From assembly GCF_037975245.1 (NCBI RefSeq), contig NC_092568.1, positions 11,495,501 through 11,559,500 of the forward strand: a DNA stretch of 64,000 bases. The letters run 5' to 3'. The number at the start of each line of letters is the position of its first letter. Position 1 is the stretch's first letter. Positions 26,401 to 38,760 of the stretch are shown here, one piece after another. The DNA is from Apostichopus japonicus (Eukaryota; Echinodermata; Holothuroidea; Aspidochirotida; Stichopodidae). Position numbers and translations under genes: made by a program. The notes under the pieces were generated by a model, which saw nothing but the letters and a program-made list of their open reading frames with translations, was not told the DNA's origin and searched no databases.

Positions 26401-29400
26401 CAGGGTGCAGACGGTTACTGAGGAAGACATCCGCTGTAGCAGGGATGAAGCTAGAGGTAGCACCAGACTATGTGAGAAAAGGAAATGTTTTACATATATT
26501 ACTACTGTACACACTTCTAAAAGGACATCAGAGGTTGCAATCAACTGTTGTGCACTATAAAATGTATTGACTTTCCTTCCATTGCAGATCCAAAGTGGGA
26601 TAACATTGAAAATCACTTCTGAAGTCTTCACAAATTAACCATAAAAGTGTATATTAACAAAGTATGGCTATTTGAGGTAGGTCGTAAAAAAGTGTTACCA
26701 GGAAATTGAAAGCATTTTGGTCTTAACCAATATTAATAATTATTCTAAAGGAATAATGCTTCCTTTTATTAAGGCAACGGTCCACTTCTATTAACCAGAC
26801 CCACACAAATATTTTAATAGTTTGTTTGAAGCTTCCAAAGTTTTGCTCTTGCTTGTGGGGGTACCTTTCCACAGTGCAATGTATTTACCAATTGTTTATA
26901 TACTATCGACAACTTTGAAGGTGAGGCAACATTCATGACCAACTGTGTTTACACTTTCATATCATCTAACATGAAGCAGCGATGTTTCCATACGATACAT
27001 ACATAGAATGTTGTATACTACGGCCTCTGGCCTTGTACCAGTTTAAATTGGTCAGATTTTAGCAGACAAAGGACATCCTACAAATATGCAATTAGTTAAC
27101 AAAAAATTAACCTCAACAATTAGGAGCAAGAACGTTAGAATGGTATGAAAGGTAGGCTACAGGTTTGGTACCTCTGCTATAAAAGGATGGTATAGTAGGT
27201 CTAGGCTAGGTGTTTTACATCTAGTTTCAAAAGCAACAGATTTTCTCAACATTTTACTGATGAAGCAAACAATTGATATACTTGTTTTATTATGAAGTAC
27301 CTGTCTACCAATAAATGATAACATTCTTTTCCACATACAAAAACACTAAAATAATGTGGAAAGAAAATTAGTGGAAACTATTTTTTGACATTTTGAAAAA
27401 TTTTCAATGAACAAAACTTAGATTATGACTAACCTGGAAAACATTGGTATGAAGGCTGGCAAGATAGGATATTGCATGGGGTTTTGCTGGTAGAATCTTG
27501 GTTATTTTGTAATACACAATAGGAGTGCGGGATTCATAGCCATCTCCAGTATTCTGAATATATTCGGGAAACTCCTTGGTTGTCAGGCAGATCAAATCGC
27601 CCTCAGATACTAACCTGCCAGTTGAAGAAAGATATTGTGTATTAATATCAACATTCATAAAACATCATGTGAAGTGCACCATTTATACTCCACATGTATG
27701 TTTATAATATACATTTTCTTAGATTTTAAGAGTTACATTATTACTATAATTAGGAAATTCATGATGTACAGTACTACAACCTAAAGAAGAGCATCTGTCA
27801 AACCATGGAGGTGGTCAAACCAATCCTCAACTTATACTACACTTTGAAATGGGAGAAGACAAAGTACTTCATAAACAGTTTACTAGTTAAATATTGAAGT
27901 GAATCTGTTGTAGAGTCCAGCTTGTGCAACATGGTTACGTGTAATTTTTAGAAAAGAAATGCAACCTGTTGTTTTAGATTTCTTTGAAGGGCTCAATCAG
28001 CATTACCCTCAAATATGCCAGAAATTTATAAAAAATACATATTGCCAGGAATTTGAATGGGGGGGGGAGCACTTTTTGCGATTGATATGGATTTTCAAAG
28101 TTGTAGGCATGACTATCTGAGAGGAGCGCCACCATCGGTTAGCGCGGAGCGTACAAGAAAATTTCAGGTTTTACAAACCCCACAGATGGCCAGAAACGGC
28201 CCTTCCTGAGTGTTCATTCTGGTTCCCTGGCCTCTTGCTAACTTGAGACACCTCGTTCAATATCACTTTTAAACCCAAAAAACAAACATGTTAAAATAGT
28301 ACGTAATTCAATACTACATAATGTATTTAAAATTAGCAAGGTAGATGTACAGAGTAGTCTTACTTTTCAACTTCTGATACTTGTAGATACTAAGATAGGC
28401 CAGAAGTCTCTTTGATACAACTGTAGCTACTGTACTAAATGTTTAAGTTAGCCTAATAAGAGAAGGCGAGAGCTACCCGACGATTGCCATCTGATGCAAA
28501 TTTCTCAACTGTTTTCTCAACTGAAATATTATCTGCGTAAACGGGTTCTAAACTAGATGTTAAAAAACTGACAAGATCAGATCCTAGTCTGTTTGGCGGG
28601 TAGAGTGTTGAATGAAACGGCACACGATAGAAATGACAGCCTACAGTAGATGCCAGAAGAATAGGTCACCTATAATTTAGCCATATTCTTGCTACGTTCA
28701 TTTCAATAGTTTTTCCTGTCTAGACTCTTAAACTCGTCCAGCAAGCTTTATGGATTTGAATTATGGGTGTTTTTAAAAAAAAAAAAGATAACTTGGCCAA
28801 AAAAGTGTAAGCCCAGGCTTACAGTGCTACATACTGGCTACATCCCTGATCATTATGATACCATATTATCAGCAGATTTGGTTTCCTGTTTGAATTCTGT
28901 TACATGTTCTTTTACATAATATATCAGAAAGACAAACATAGTGCTCTTTTACAATTTTTCCAGTAGGATGATTCTTGTTTATTGTCCAATGTCTGGACTT
29001 TAATACATTTGACGAACTTAACTGATGGACAATATAAACTTTCATATTTCGTAATATAGCCATGATATGCAGTGGCCTAAAAACAAATATCGTTATCGCA
29101 GTGTATTAGCAGTGTAATAATTATTTATAGGAAGTGCGTATCACGTACGATTGCTAGCTTAGCCTCATAACATATTGTTCGTGCAACAACTTAGGAAGGA
29201 TGAGGACGAACGTTGTCGACGTTGCTGTGCATACGGTTCTGACCATAGAGTGCGGTTAGGTAGGCAATATGTATTTTATTACGCAGTGGCCAACTGTACG
29301 CTTGTAATAGGCTATAGGCTAAATTTAGCTAATTGCATCTGCCAAACTAAGTAATGAAGTTGATTACTGTAGTAGGCGTGAATGTTACTACGATTATAAT

Positions 29401-32157
29401 CCAGTTAACGGAGCTGACGAGTATTCAAGATGAAAAGAGCACTGACAAAATATCATGCTAACAAAAAGGACAGTTTTTAAACATTTTTTTCGACACTGAA
29501 ATGGTAGGAGTGGTCGCTCCCCCTGCTCCCACCCTGGCTACGTCCCTGTACCAATTCAACCAAGGGAACTCAATATCCTCTTGTAAGAAGTCGTTCCATC
29601 TTCTGGTTCAACCATCCTCAACAACAAAATTATCTGGAGGGTCACAATATTCTGGTTAGTATCTTTTGATAAACCTTTATCACAAGCCTGAGGTCAATAA
29701 ACTGATGACCTCTAACTATACTAGTGCAGTCAAACACCTAAAATCACCTGGTGGTTTTGAAATACTTCTTGATAGCTTCATCGAAGTATGAGGTTATAGG
29801 GTAGGTTGACGACTTGACCAAAGCAAGGTGGATATTCGAAGCTGAAGGAGGCTTGAATGAGTCTGCGGGAATTGGTTTCTCACAGCTGATTGTTGGGATT
29901 GTATCCAGTTCCTCTTCTCTGGCAGCCTTCAGAGAACAAAAATGGGGAACAAAGATTTTAAAACTGCTACTGTTTTGCAATGGATTTTGCCACAAATATT
30001 CACATCATTACCATATAAGGGACAATGAGGTTGTCAAATGCTGGTATTTAATATAAAAAATCAATGCATTTGCTTTGAACTCATTAAGTTTATGGAAATG
30101 CTTTAAATAAAGGTTCAGGATTCTCTGAATAACTTTTTCCAAAATACTCCTCTAGTAATTGTAGTATGCTGTTCAGGACCAATACTGTGGACATATGTTG
30201 CAGTATATAAGCAAATGAAAGTGCATTCTGATTTTGCAAGAGCTTGTGCTGATAGCTTTTGGAGTAAAAATGTAATTTCTATACAGATAGTTTTCTTTAG
30301 ATGTGTACTACACAATCATCATATGTGCACATGTTAAAATTACTAAAGATCTATCCAAATAAAAAAACATATGCATGTTTTCAATACTATTCAAACCTTT
30401 TTTCTTTTTCTTTTCGTCAATTAAACTTGGCATCATAATGTCCTTTGTTTTAACAGTATGTTTAAATCCTAGGCAACATGCCGCAAGAATGAGAATTATT
30501 GTCACAGTATCTCCTTTTAACATTCAATGCTAGGGGGGACGGGGGTGAAATTCACAGTACATCTTTTACCAATCCTGGCTATTCAACCACTGCTCACAAA
30601 GACTATGGACTAACATTGACTGTTTTGTCCAATTCAGTTATCTTACAGGTCATCTTTAAGGAATCTAATGTGCCAATTGCATATCCACTAAAACTGTATT
30701 TTGAATTAAAAGATGCAATTGTCATGTCTGTTGGGAGACTATGAACTGGATATGATTACTACAACACTTGAATGTAATACACATTTAAACATTAAACTTT
30801 TATCACAATTAATTACCCGAACATAAACACAGGTATCTGGTTGTATGAGTGGTGCTGGGTGGTGATGCAGATTAAACCAGAGAATAGGAGACAAAGCAAC
30901 TTCTTCTGTGTTAAGCACAAGGTCTTCTTTAGGATGAAGGAAAGGAGCATGGATACCACTGTTAGTAGCACTTCTATTTTGTTGATCGTCATGGACAATG
31001 ATCTGGCAGATATGCACCTTTGGCTTTGGCATTTCGATTGCAGTTGTATCTTGGACAACATTCTCAGACTGAGTTACCGATTCTTTGGATGTGTCCACAT
31101 CTTCAACATGTGTTCCATTGTGAGATTCAGCTTGCTCTGGTGGCAATGTTTTGGCCGTCTGTACTTTTGGCGCAAAGTCTGATACTGAAATTACAACCCA
31201 ACTGCCATTAGGTACACCCAGTCTTCTTATGGCTGACCTCTTAACAAATATTTGACAGCCTTTCTCACATAGACTCTCTTTGATGTTTTGATTATTACCA
31301 GCTGCCTGAATTGTTGAGAACTTAGGAACCAAGAGAGGCCTCAAACAAATCATTTCACTCTTCTTTTCCATTAGCTCTGTGACCAACAATTCTTGAGGAT
31401 CAACGCCAGCAGGTGCTGGTTGATTAGGAGAACTTGCCAACTGCCTTTCCTCAACTCCGAGGAAGCGTGATAACGGGACATGGGGTAGTTTGTCTACATT
31501 TGCAGACAGATCTGTAATGATGACTGCTGTATTTACAGAGATGACACCCTGCATAGTCGGTTCACATTCTAACGTTAAGAGTTCTTCATAGAGCTGTAAG
31601 CTGTATGCCTCATCTTGACTTAGCACTGGTATTACAGGGGCCAAGAAAGAATCATGTAACCTTGCAAGAACCCTTTGCTGGCAAACAGAGACAAGAAGTC
31701 CTGTACTGAATACTCTGTTCTTTGCCCATTCATAGCACCGTTTGGTTTTAGCTCCATAGACGACTTTGGTGAATGGGAACGCTTTGACAGGATAAATGTA
31801 CACATCTTCTTCGTACGGGATGTTGTAGTGCTCATGAAATGTGTCAGTAGCGTACAGTGGAATTACATCAGGCAATTCAACAACTTGTGTTATGGTAACA
31901 GATCTGCGAACAACCTCGTCATCTAATATACGCAAACAAACAAAGAGTGCTGGTCGTTTTCCTTCCCCTTCTCTTGACCTTTCATTTTCAAGCCTCATAG
32001 ATGCAACAGCAAAATTGCTCAAACGATCTCCGAAAAATTGAGCAGAGCAACTCTTGGAAATTCCGAGGTGAAGGGGGTTATGATCGGCAACATCAAAACA
32101 GAATCGGGCAAATTTGGCTTTCTTCTCCGACCGGGTTCCACGTAGATATGAAGCCAT
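23269..32157 (-). CDS. PEX6: Peroxisomal AAA+ ATPase PEX6, N-terminal part through D1 (partial)
   Basis: PEX6 forms a hexameric motor with PEX1 at the peroxisome membrane and extracts the ubiquitinated import receptor PEX5. Seven minus-strand exons join in frame: 32157-30817, 29926-29748, 27614-27434, 26467-26319, 25612-25428, 24542-24465, 23426-23269, giving 757 codons. The N-terminal ~615 residues hold the N domains, including a typical GCQIFVKRSAIRRLG stretch. D1 has Walker A GPVGCGKS at 631-638, then the AKINNAFF helix. The Walker B position reads CIFLMRN with no acidic pair, as in animal PEX6 where D1 is degenerate. The last exon ends after VVIATTPNVRNVPADLQ and a good GTAAGT donor. The D2 ATPase is absent from the window. 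The start is the first in-frame ATG, in context AAAATGG. The N-terminus is longer than in human PEX6. Confidence 0.88.
24043..24345 (+). repeat. Dispersed repeat, copy 2 (in PEX6 intron 6)
   Basis: Co-linear diverged partner of 19930-20272, lying between PEX6 exons 6 and 7. Shared blocks include TTGCAGGGCAAA, ACATCAAATTCAGAT, ATCTCTCCTACAG and GTCCAAGGGGACAACC. Confidence 0.65.
24465..24542 (-). CDS. PEX6: PEX6 exon 6 (degenerate Walker B)
   Basis: Acceptor TCCCTAG|CAAAC, donor GAAG|GTATGA. Encodes ANIASPCIFLMRNIQAL then KDRDGEEE. The Walker B acidic residues are missing, consistent with animal PEX6 D1. Confidence 0.85.
25428..25612 (-). CDS. PEX6: PEX6 exon 5 (D1 Walker A)
   Basis: Acceptor TCTGCAG|CCCCG, donor CAAGG|GTAAGG. 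Contains LLLVGPVGCGKSTVVRAMC, the D1 nucleotide-binding P-loop, followed by NIHCYIVNCYNLLADTS. Confidence 0.9.
26319..26467 (-). CDS. PEX6: PEX6 exon 4
   Basis: Acceptor CACATAG|TCTGG, donor AGGAG|GTAGTC (phase 2). Encodes SGATSSFIPA through LPLGLVKYISDVEDI, the linker and small helix leading into D1. It fixes the frame into the Walker A exon. Confidence 0.82.
27434..27614 (-). CDS. PEX6: PEX6 exon 3
   Basis: Acceptor CTGGCAG|GTTAG, donor TTCCAG|GTTAGT. Encodes RLVSEGDLICL and VYYKITKIL, matching the VxEGDVLCV and FFKVKK blocks of PEX6. Confidence 0.87.
29748..29926 (-). CDS. PEX6: PEX6 exon 2
   Basis: Acceptor TCTGAAG|GCTGCC, donor ACCAG|GTGATT. Encodes the HLALVKSSTYPITSYFDEAIKKYF segment region, aligned to the conserved HIEIVSSPHYS region of vertebrate PEX6. 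Ends in phase 2. Confidence 0.85.
30817..32157 (-). CDS. PEX6: PEX6 exon 1
   Basis: A long first coding exon of 447 codons from MASYLRGT to a phase-0 donor CGG|GTAATT. It encodes the poorly conserved N domains, with a Ser/Thr/Glu-rich linker around residues 335-375. Confidence 0.88.
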
Positions 32158-32528
32158 TTTGGATGATTTAAGCGAAAATTTGCTGTCATACGGGTTCAAC
32201 TAGGTCTTAGTGAAAGTATCAATCGTTCTTGTCATCTAAAATCTGAGGTATTTTGATACAAATATGAGCAGACGACATGACCTGGAATTCACGAAAAATC
32301 AGATGTTCAGGTTGCATGTAAATAAACATTCACCCCTCCTACCTGTCAGCGGCAAATTTTCCGCATTGGCATCATGGCACTTCAATTGGTTGTGAAAACA
32401 ATAAATTATACTTGTATAAACAACAGCTTTTTGATTACACACTGTCAGTTGGTAACCCTAATGGTAACAGCTTATTTCAGAACACTAGATACCTTAATTT
32501 GTGCCGAACTTATGCCGTGACACACTAC

Positions 32529-32826
32529 CAGGCGCGTAGCTAGCCAAGGGGGGGGGGGCGAAGGGGGCAGCCGCCCCCCCCTTGAGCATATTTAAAAATA
32601 AATTTTTTAATGTTTTTATGATATCGCTAGTATTTTCAAAAGAGAAAATGCTAAGATGCAACTTACAAGGCCTGGGAAGTGCCATTTCCAGCGATCTTGG
32701 AGGCATTTTCAGCAAAAATTTTCTTGTACGCTTCGCGCCAATCATGATGGCGCTACGCTTAGATAGTTTGCAATGCCGAATCTACAGTTTCGCCCCTCCC
32801 TTGGCAAATTCCTGGCTACGCGCCTG
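32529..32826. mobile_element. TIR-bearing non-autonomous element
   Basis: The left end CAGGCGCGTAGC is repeated as its reverse complement at the right end. Similarity continues inward (GCCAAGGG followed by a GC-rich GGGCGAA block). No protein is encoded. No clear target-site duplication was seen. Confidence 0.6.
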
Positions 32827-33502
32827 CACATTACTCAAAAAAGTGCACGGTTTCATTACATTCGTGACAGCACCAATTAGCTTCTTCGCAAAATAGTTTC
32901 CTTGTTTGATCTTGCATTGAGTCAATGTCATCTGATGCATATGGAGAGTTTTCTGGTATAAAGGCCTACATGAACACATACAATTTTCTTCTTGAAGAAA
33001 TACAAGTCCATACAGACACCTTGCCCGAGTGGATAAAGTAAGACTTGTGATAAATCTGAGAAAGCAAAATAGGAAAGAACATTTCAGCCGGCAGGAGTGC
33101 AACATGATTATCGCATGCAATGTAATAACCGATGCATGCGTATATGATATGCACATTAACGTGTTGAACGCGCGTGGAGCGCGCGAAAAATTTTGGTTAT
33201 ATTTATCGGGCAAGTCGTTACAGCCCCCCCCCCCCCCAAATCAAATTGGGCTCCTACGCCTATGGTTATTAGAGAACCTATATAGGGCTCTCAGTGACGG
33301 AAACGGGACTTCGACCACGTACGGAAGTCATACACGTTCGTATATATAATTTCCGCGACATCGACAGTAACTCAGTGTATTATGCCATTTTTAGTTTAAA
33401 CTTGAGGGACCCCAAAGCATACTTTGGGAGTGGTAAAAATGAAAGTTTCGTGTTTTGTTTAATACACGATACAATTAGCCCTACGATAATAAAACCGCAT
33501 TA

Positions 33503-33907
33503 AGGCCCGGTCACACTACAGCGATATTTTATTGGAATACGGTCCGACTTTTCCGATTTTAGGCCGAAGAGTGAGGTTTGTGGTAGTGAATGTAATGAAT
33601 GCAGTGGAATATTCGAATACCTACTCCAAATCTGAGGGGTTTTGGAACGGACTACATTCTGAAGTGACGTCACATCGAAAAAAGATAAAAATCGGAAGAG
33701 AAATCGGATAGCTATCCGATAAAAGGAAACGGAGTTAATATCAAAAGTTAGGAGAGGGCTATTCCACATCGGAATGGCTCAACAGATAGCAAATCAGGTC
33801 CTTTATCACTGTGGCTAGAAGACCCGAACGAAAAACAGGCTGTTTCGATTCCTCCGGGAAAATCGGATAGTATTCCGATAAAAAATCGGTATAGTGTGAC
33901 CGGGCCT
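33503..33907. mobile_element. PIF/Harbinger-like MITE with TTA target-site duplication
   Basis: A 16-bp perfect terminal inverted repeat AGGCCCGGTCACACTA bounds a 405-bp element. TTA flanks both ends (33500-33502 and 33908-33910), the target preference of PIF/Harbinger transposons. Imperfect inverted similarity extends some 50 bp inward, with repeated TCCGAT/ATCGGA motifs. The interior is non-coding. Confidence 0.75.
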
Positions 33908-35025
33908 TTATTGTGTGAATTGTAAGTTCTTGTTATAGGCCTACATGCCTTTCTGATTGCAATATCTCAGTGTCAATGATCTGGAGTGCTAAGAGATTGG
34001 CGAACTTAATTTTACGAATCATGGATAGCGCAGCTATAGCTATACCTTAATGCCACTTGATACAAAGCGCTTCAGTCACATGCTACTGTTGCCTTGAATT
34101 TTCTTACAAAGCTATACGACACTTGAAAGTATGGTGGCACAGAAGGCACATTGAAAAATTAGGACATTGAAATATTAAGAATATATTGCTTTCTCGAATT
34201 TTCTTTACATTTTTGTTTTCAGATAAAATTAGAATAGGGACAAAAATTTCGGTATTTTGACTTATCAATTATTATTTTGTATCGCCTTTTCTCGATCACC
34301 GTTTTAGAGCTTTTGTCCAAAGCAAAACGTCGATTTAGAACTTTGCTGTATCCATGTTTAAAACGCAAACAATTTTCACTCTGCGAACAGTACATCTGTC
34401 CTGTTTTGTTGTCGAAGGGGGGGGGGGGGGTGGGAGGAGGGGGAGGAGGAGGAGGAGTTGCAAAATGATACGGTTGGTTTGGTTTTATAGTTCTTTAGTC
34501 AAATACTGCTTACATGATAGTAACATTGCAATGACCTAGTTGTGGCCCACAAATTGATTTGGGATGGAAAATTCTTCAAAGCGGGACCGAAGGTACTCAT
34601 GCCCTGATAAAGTTTTGAATGACGAGGTGGGGTAGGAAGGTGCTAGGAAAGAGGAGGGGTGTCTAAGTTAATATCCTAACAGAAGAAGCAGGCAGTTTAT
34701 CGTTGTTCTTAAGCAACCTCAACCCTGAATTTTCTACCCAAAGTAGGCTTTGGAGTGTGGGTGTGGGGGCATGGGGGGTGTTAACCTGCGATCAGTGCTA
34801 GGAAGGTGTGGTAGATCTACGCTTAGCAATGACGCAAACTTTTGGAAATTAACAATTTTCAACTTAATCCCTGATTTTAAGACATTAATGCAATTACTTC
34901 ACATGGTAGCTACAGGAGTTGTGAGAAGCCTGCAAGAGGAACAAAAATGAGGCTATTTCTGAAGTCAATGCATGGAAGATTAAAAAACAACATCTTTCAT
35001 TCAGTAAAACAGTTCTTTGATGTTA

Positions 35026-35031
35026 TTTATT
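35026..35031 (-). promoter_or_regulatory. Candidate PNPT1 poly(A) signal
   Basis: AATAAA on the minus strand about 930 bp past the PNPT1 stop codon. It would give a 3' UTR of roughly 0.95 kb. Chance occurrence cannot be excluded. Confidence 0.3.
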
Positions 35032-35958
35032 GTTTAATATCTTGCATATAAATACAAACAAATATGACACATCATTTTGAAAGTTTGCATATTCCAACAT
35101 TCTAAGTTTCTTTCAAGTATCATCACAACTTCACTCCACATAGATCAAATGGAAAAACAATATTTATGTAAAATTTGACAAAGGAAAAGGAAGAGTATTA
35201 AACCCAAGATGCACCATCTGAGGAGATAAACTTCTAGGCACATGGGGACCCTTACCCAGTCGAAGGTCAAGCTTTTTACACTTGCTCATTATTGATTAGA
35301 TTACTCTCTCAGAAGCATAAGTTACAAGGGTGTAGAGAGGGGGGGGGGTGGGAGAGGGCATGGCATGGCATTATTACATTTGCACTTGCCATTGTTTCAT
35401 TCCAAATTTGAGTTAAAATGTGAATCGGAAACCACCCGACCTGTAATAACTGCTGATTATTATTATGAATATTATTCATGTAAATTCAGTCCCTGTCTTA
35501 TTCTCCACATATGACATTAAAACATAGACAAGTATCCCTTCATGCAGTAGCTAATGTGATTGCTTACTGGTCTTATAACAATATTCCGTTGTTACCTATC
35601 TGGTATACCTGGGTATGTGTCTACTTGCTTTATCAGCGTCATTTACCATATAGGGGGAAGGGTTTGGGTTGAGGGGGGTGAATGATTGTGTATAAACACA
35701 AACTGTTTCCCATTTTGAGAAAAAACAAAAATTCATTGGTATTAAACTATTCCATCCTTATCATGCAGCACCCATCTTCCAGAGGCTGCCCCTGATTTCT
35801 CCCCAGTGACTAATTTTTCAGCAGTCTCTCAGATCCAAAAAGTTGTTCTCATCATGTAGAGAAATATGAAGCTGAGAGTAATCACACTCTCTTCTCCTTC
35901 GACCTCCTTCAACCTGCTTCTACCTTCGATCTCAAAATGTTCAACTTTAACTCTCCTG

Positions 35959-36126
35959 TCAACTGTTATCTCTCTCTTGTCCCGTCAAATTTCTTATGAC
36001 TGTGGCAGCGGGTGCCATCAACGCCTTCCTCGACAGCCTCATCTTACCGCTGACCGGATCTCTACCGAAGAACTTGACGGTGATCTGCTGGCCGACTTCC
36101 AGATTGAGGGCACTGGGATGGCTTAT
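35959..36126 (-). CDS. PNPT1: PNPT1 exon 25 (terminal)
   Basis: Acceptor TTTCCAG|ATAAGC, stop TGA at 35959-35961. Encodes [20 protein letters not shown] and [10 protein letters not shown], the end of S1, then a short polar tail ending in QERDNS. Confidence 0.92.
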   Translation of the reverse strand: MSHPSALNLEVGQQITVKFFGRDPVSGKMRLSRKALMAPAATVIRNLTGQERDNS

Positions 36127-38634
36127 CTGGAAAAGGAATTCCGTAAAGAGATCATTTCCATTGCATGATTTAAAAACTCTGCAAAAATGGAGGAAAATTT
36201 CAAACCGTCGATGAAGAGATCAAGAACAAGGATGTGTAAAATTCAGCTAGTAGTGTCTCGATACCGAGATAATACAACCCTAATTAACATCTACAAAGAC
36301 AGTCCTTTTCAAACTGAGCAACAAGAGTTTTCAGTCCTCCTCCTCCTCTTCCTCTCCTTCTTCTTCTTCTTCTTCTTTTTTTTTGTCTTTTGGAAAGTTA
36401 CTTTATATATCGGATAAATCTATAAATCTATGAGATTATCTCAGACTGATGAGCCTTTCAATTTTTATCATAAAAAATTTACCCGAAACAATGTCAAAAC
36501 AAAACCAGTAGCTATAACAGTTCTTCTCTCCATCCCTTGTCTACTAATCCCCTTACATCTATCTCTTTGTGTGCACCATGCTCATTAACCTGTCTGTATT
36601 CTGTGCATGTTTTTGTCCCTTCTGTAACTGTTACTTGTCATTCAGCCGTTGAAGAAGATCCTGCTAGGATCGAAACGTCAGTCCAACCTACTTTTACACA
36701 GCTATAACACTTGGTTGATCTTGCACACTCCAACTGAGTTTGGCATTGGGTTGTCTTTATTAGCTTAGTACCAAGTGTATAACATATGTCAACAAGACTA
36801 TTTATATCCTCTCTGCTCCTCCCATCCCCCCCCCCTCTGCTCATCCCCCCAAAAAAAAACAACACTGATAAAGGAAACACCAGGCAATTCATGAAGTATG
36901 GAAAGAAACCTTCCATACTGCCACTTCCCTTCTACTGCCTTATTTTCATTTGTTCTCTTTACTCACTTCAGTGATTTTATACTTTACATTCTTCCCTTAT
37001 TAGTCCATCTTTCTTTCATTTCCCCTCCAACTGATCCCTTTTCTATTGTCTTTTCTCTCCTACTGATCCGTGTTACATTGTCTTTCCCTCCTCCTACTCA
37101 TCCATTTTCTTCTGTCAAGATTGCCTCAACCCTGCATCAGTCGATAATACTCATTTTTACTTCAACTAACCCATTTCATATTTTCATTTCTCTTTATTTA
37201 TCCTTTCACTTTCTCTGAATCCTCAGCTGTGTACACAGATCCTATGGTGCTACTTAGAGTAATTCCCCCATTCTCCCCCACTCCCACCCCCCCCCACCCT
37301 GCCAAACCTTCCCTTCCAATAACAACAATAAAAAACGATAAACCTGGGGGTAGAAAAACCAGACAATTTACACGTACAACAAGAAAACTAACATTGCCAA
37401 TTGCTCCCTTACTCCCTCATTTTCTATTATGTTTTTCCCTCAAGTCAAACAAACTTGACATTAAGCATTTCCCTCTACTAGTCAGAACCTTCAACTGTGT
37501 AGACACAATTCTTGATGGCGAATCAAAAAGTGAGGGAACTACAGAGTTTATATTCTGCTCACCTTTCTTTGATCCAGCTGTGAGTTATGTAACAAGGCTG
37601 GTTGCATTGTGGGATACAAAGTCACCATCACACCAAATTCTCTAAAGAAAAGGAAATAAAACAAAAAAGCAACATATGATACATTATTGGTTCTTACATA
37701 TCAGTTGTGAACCGGGGAGGGGCAGAGGGGTGGAGCAGGGGATTGGACAAGGAGAGGGCAGAAGAGTGTCATAACTCTCAAGGCAGAGGTAGACTTGGAT
37801 CCCTACTACTGTAGCTGCAACAAATTGAGAGGATAACAAAATATTCAAAACATGGAAAATTATTAGTTGTTACACATTTAGAAAGGGGTGTGAATGGGTA
37901 GGGAAGGAGGGGGGGTGGGCTGTGGGATCTGATCAGGGAGTAATTTTTATTTTCCAAACCTTGAAGACCTTTATTGGGATTTCATAACACTTTAATATTT
38001 ATAGATACACCTACATTCTACTTGTAGACCTTAAACACAAATTCTAAATTTTCCAATAATGTGCTTATCTTTTTCAAATATTTCTAAACAAAGGACTGTA
38101 CAGCGACAACCGTATTACAGAGTTTACTATACTGTAACCACATATTCTTAAAGTAACTATAAAAATCTCTTTGGACTATTATACATAGAGAAAACAAATT
38201 GATAGAACAAAAGTAATCAAAAAAAAAGTACCTGACTTCAACTATAGTGGCTGTGTAAATAGCACCAAAATCCAGCTCTGGCTCCCTCTAAGTGAAGAAC
38301 AACAAATTAAACGGTGAGTTTAGAGCCTGAAGGTCTCAGAAATAATGATGGTTTCTCAAAACTCTTGTTATTATTCAATCTACAACTGGAGATATCGCAG
38401 AGGTCATACTGCCCTGAGAAAATCTCCTTCAATTGGTTTTGGTACATTCTTGATGCTATTCAGCAGAATTATCCCATAAAAATGCAGATTCGGGGAATAA
38501 ATTTAGAGTTCAAATTTTGTGTAGCAGCTTGCAAGGCTTCAAAGTTTGTCTTTTCTTGATGACGTAGTTTGGCTCCCATGTATAATCCTGCTATACATCT
38601 TTGCACTCATGTAGCAATATTTATATTAATATTA

Positions 38635-38667
<33 letters not shown>

Positions 38668-38679
38668 TAAATATATATA

Positions 38680-38760
<81 letters not shown>

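Larger units (their letters stand above)
32158..35000. other. Intergenic DNA between PEX6 5' end and PNPT1 3' end
   Basis: Contains the PEX6 promoter region and two TIR-bearing elements (32529-32826 and 33503-33907). G-rich and C-rich tracts are frequent. No coding exon was recognised on either strand. Confidence 0.5.

Noticed and set aside
36786-37218. Pyrimidine-rich open frames in PNPT1 intron 24
   Set aside because: Low-complexity T/C-rich DNA with no family similarity.
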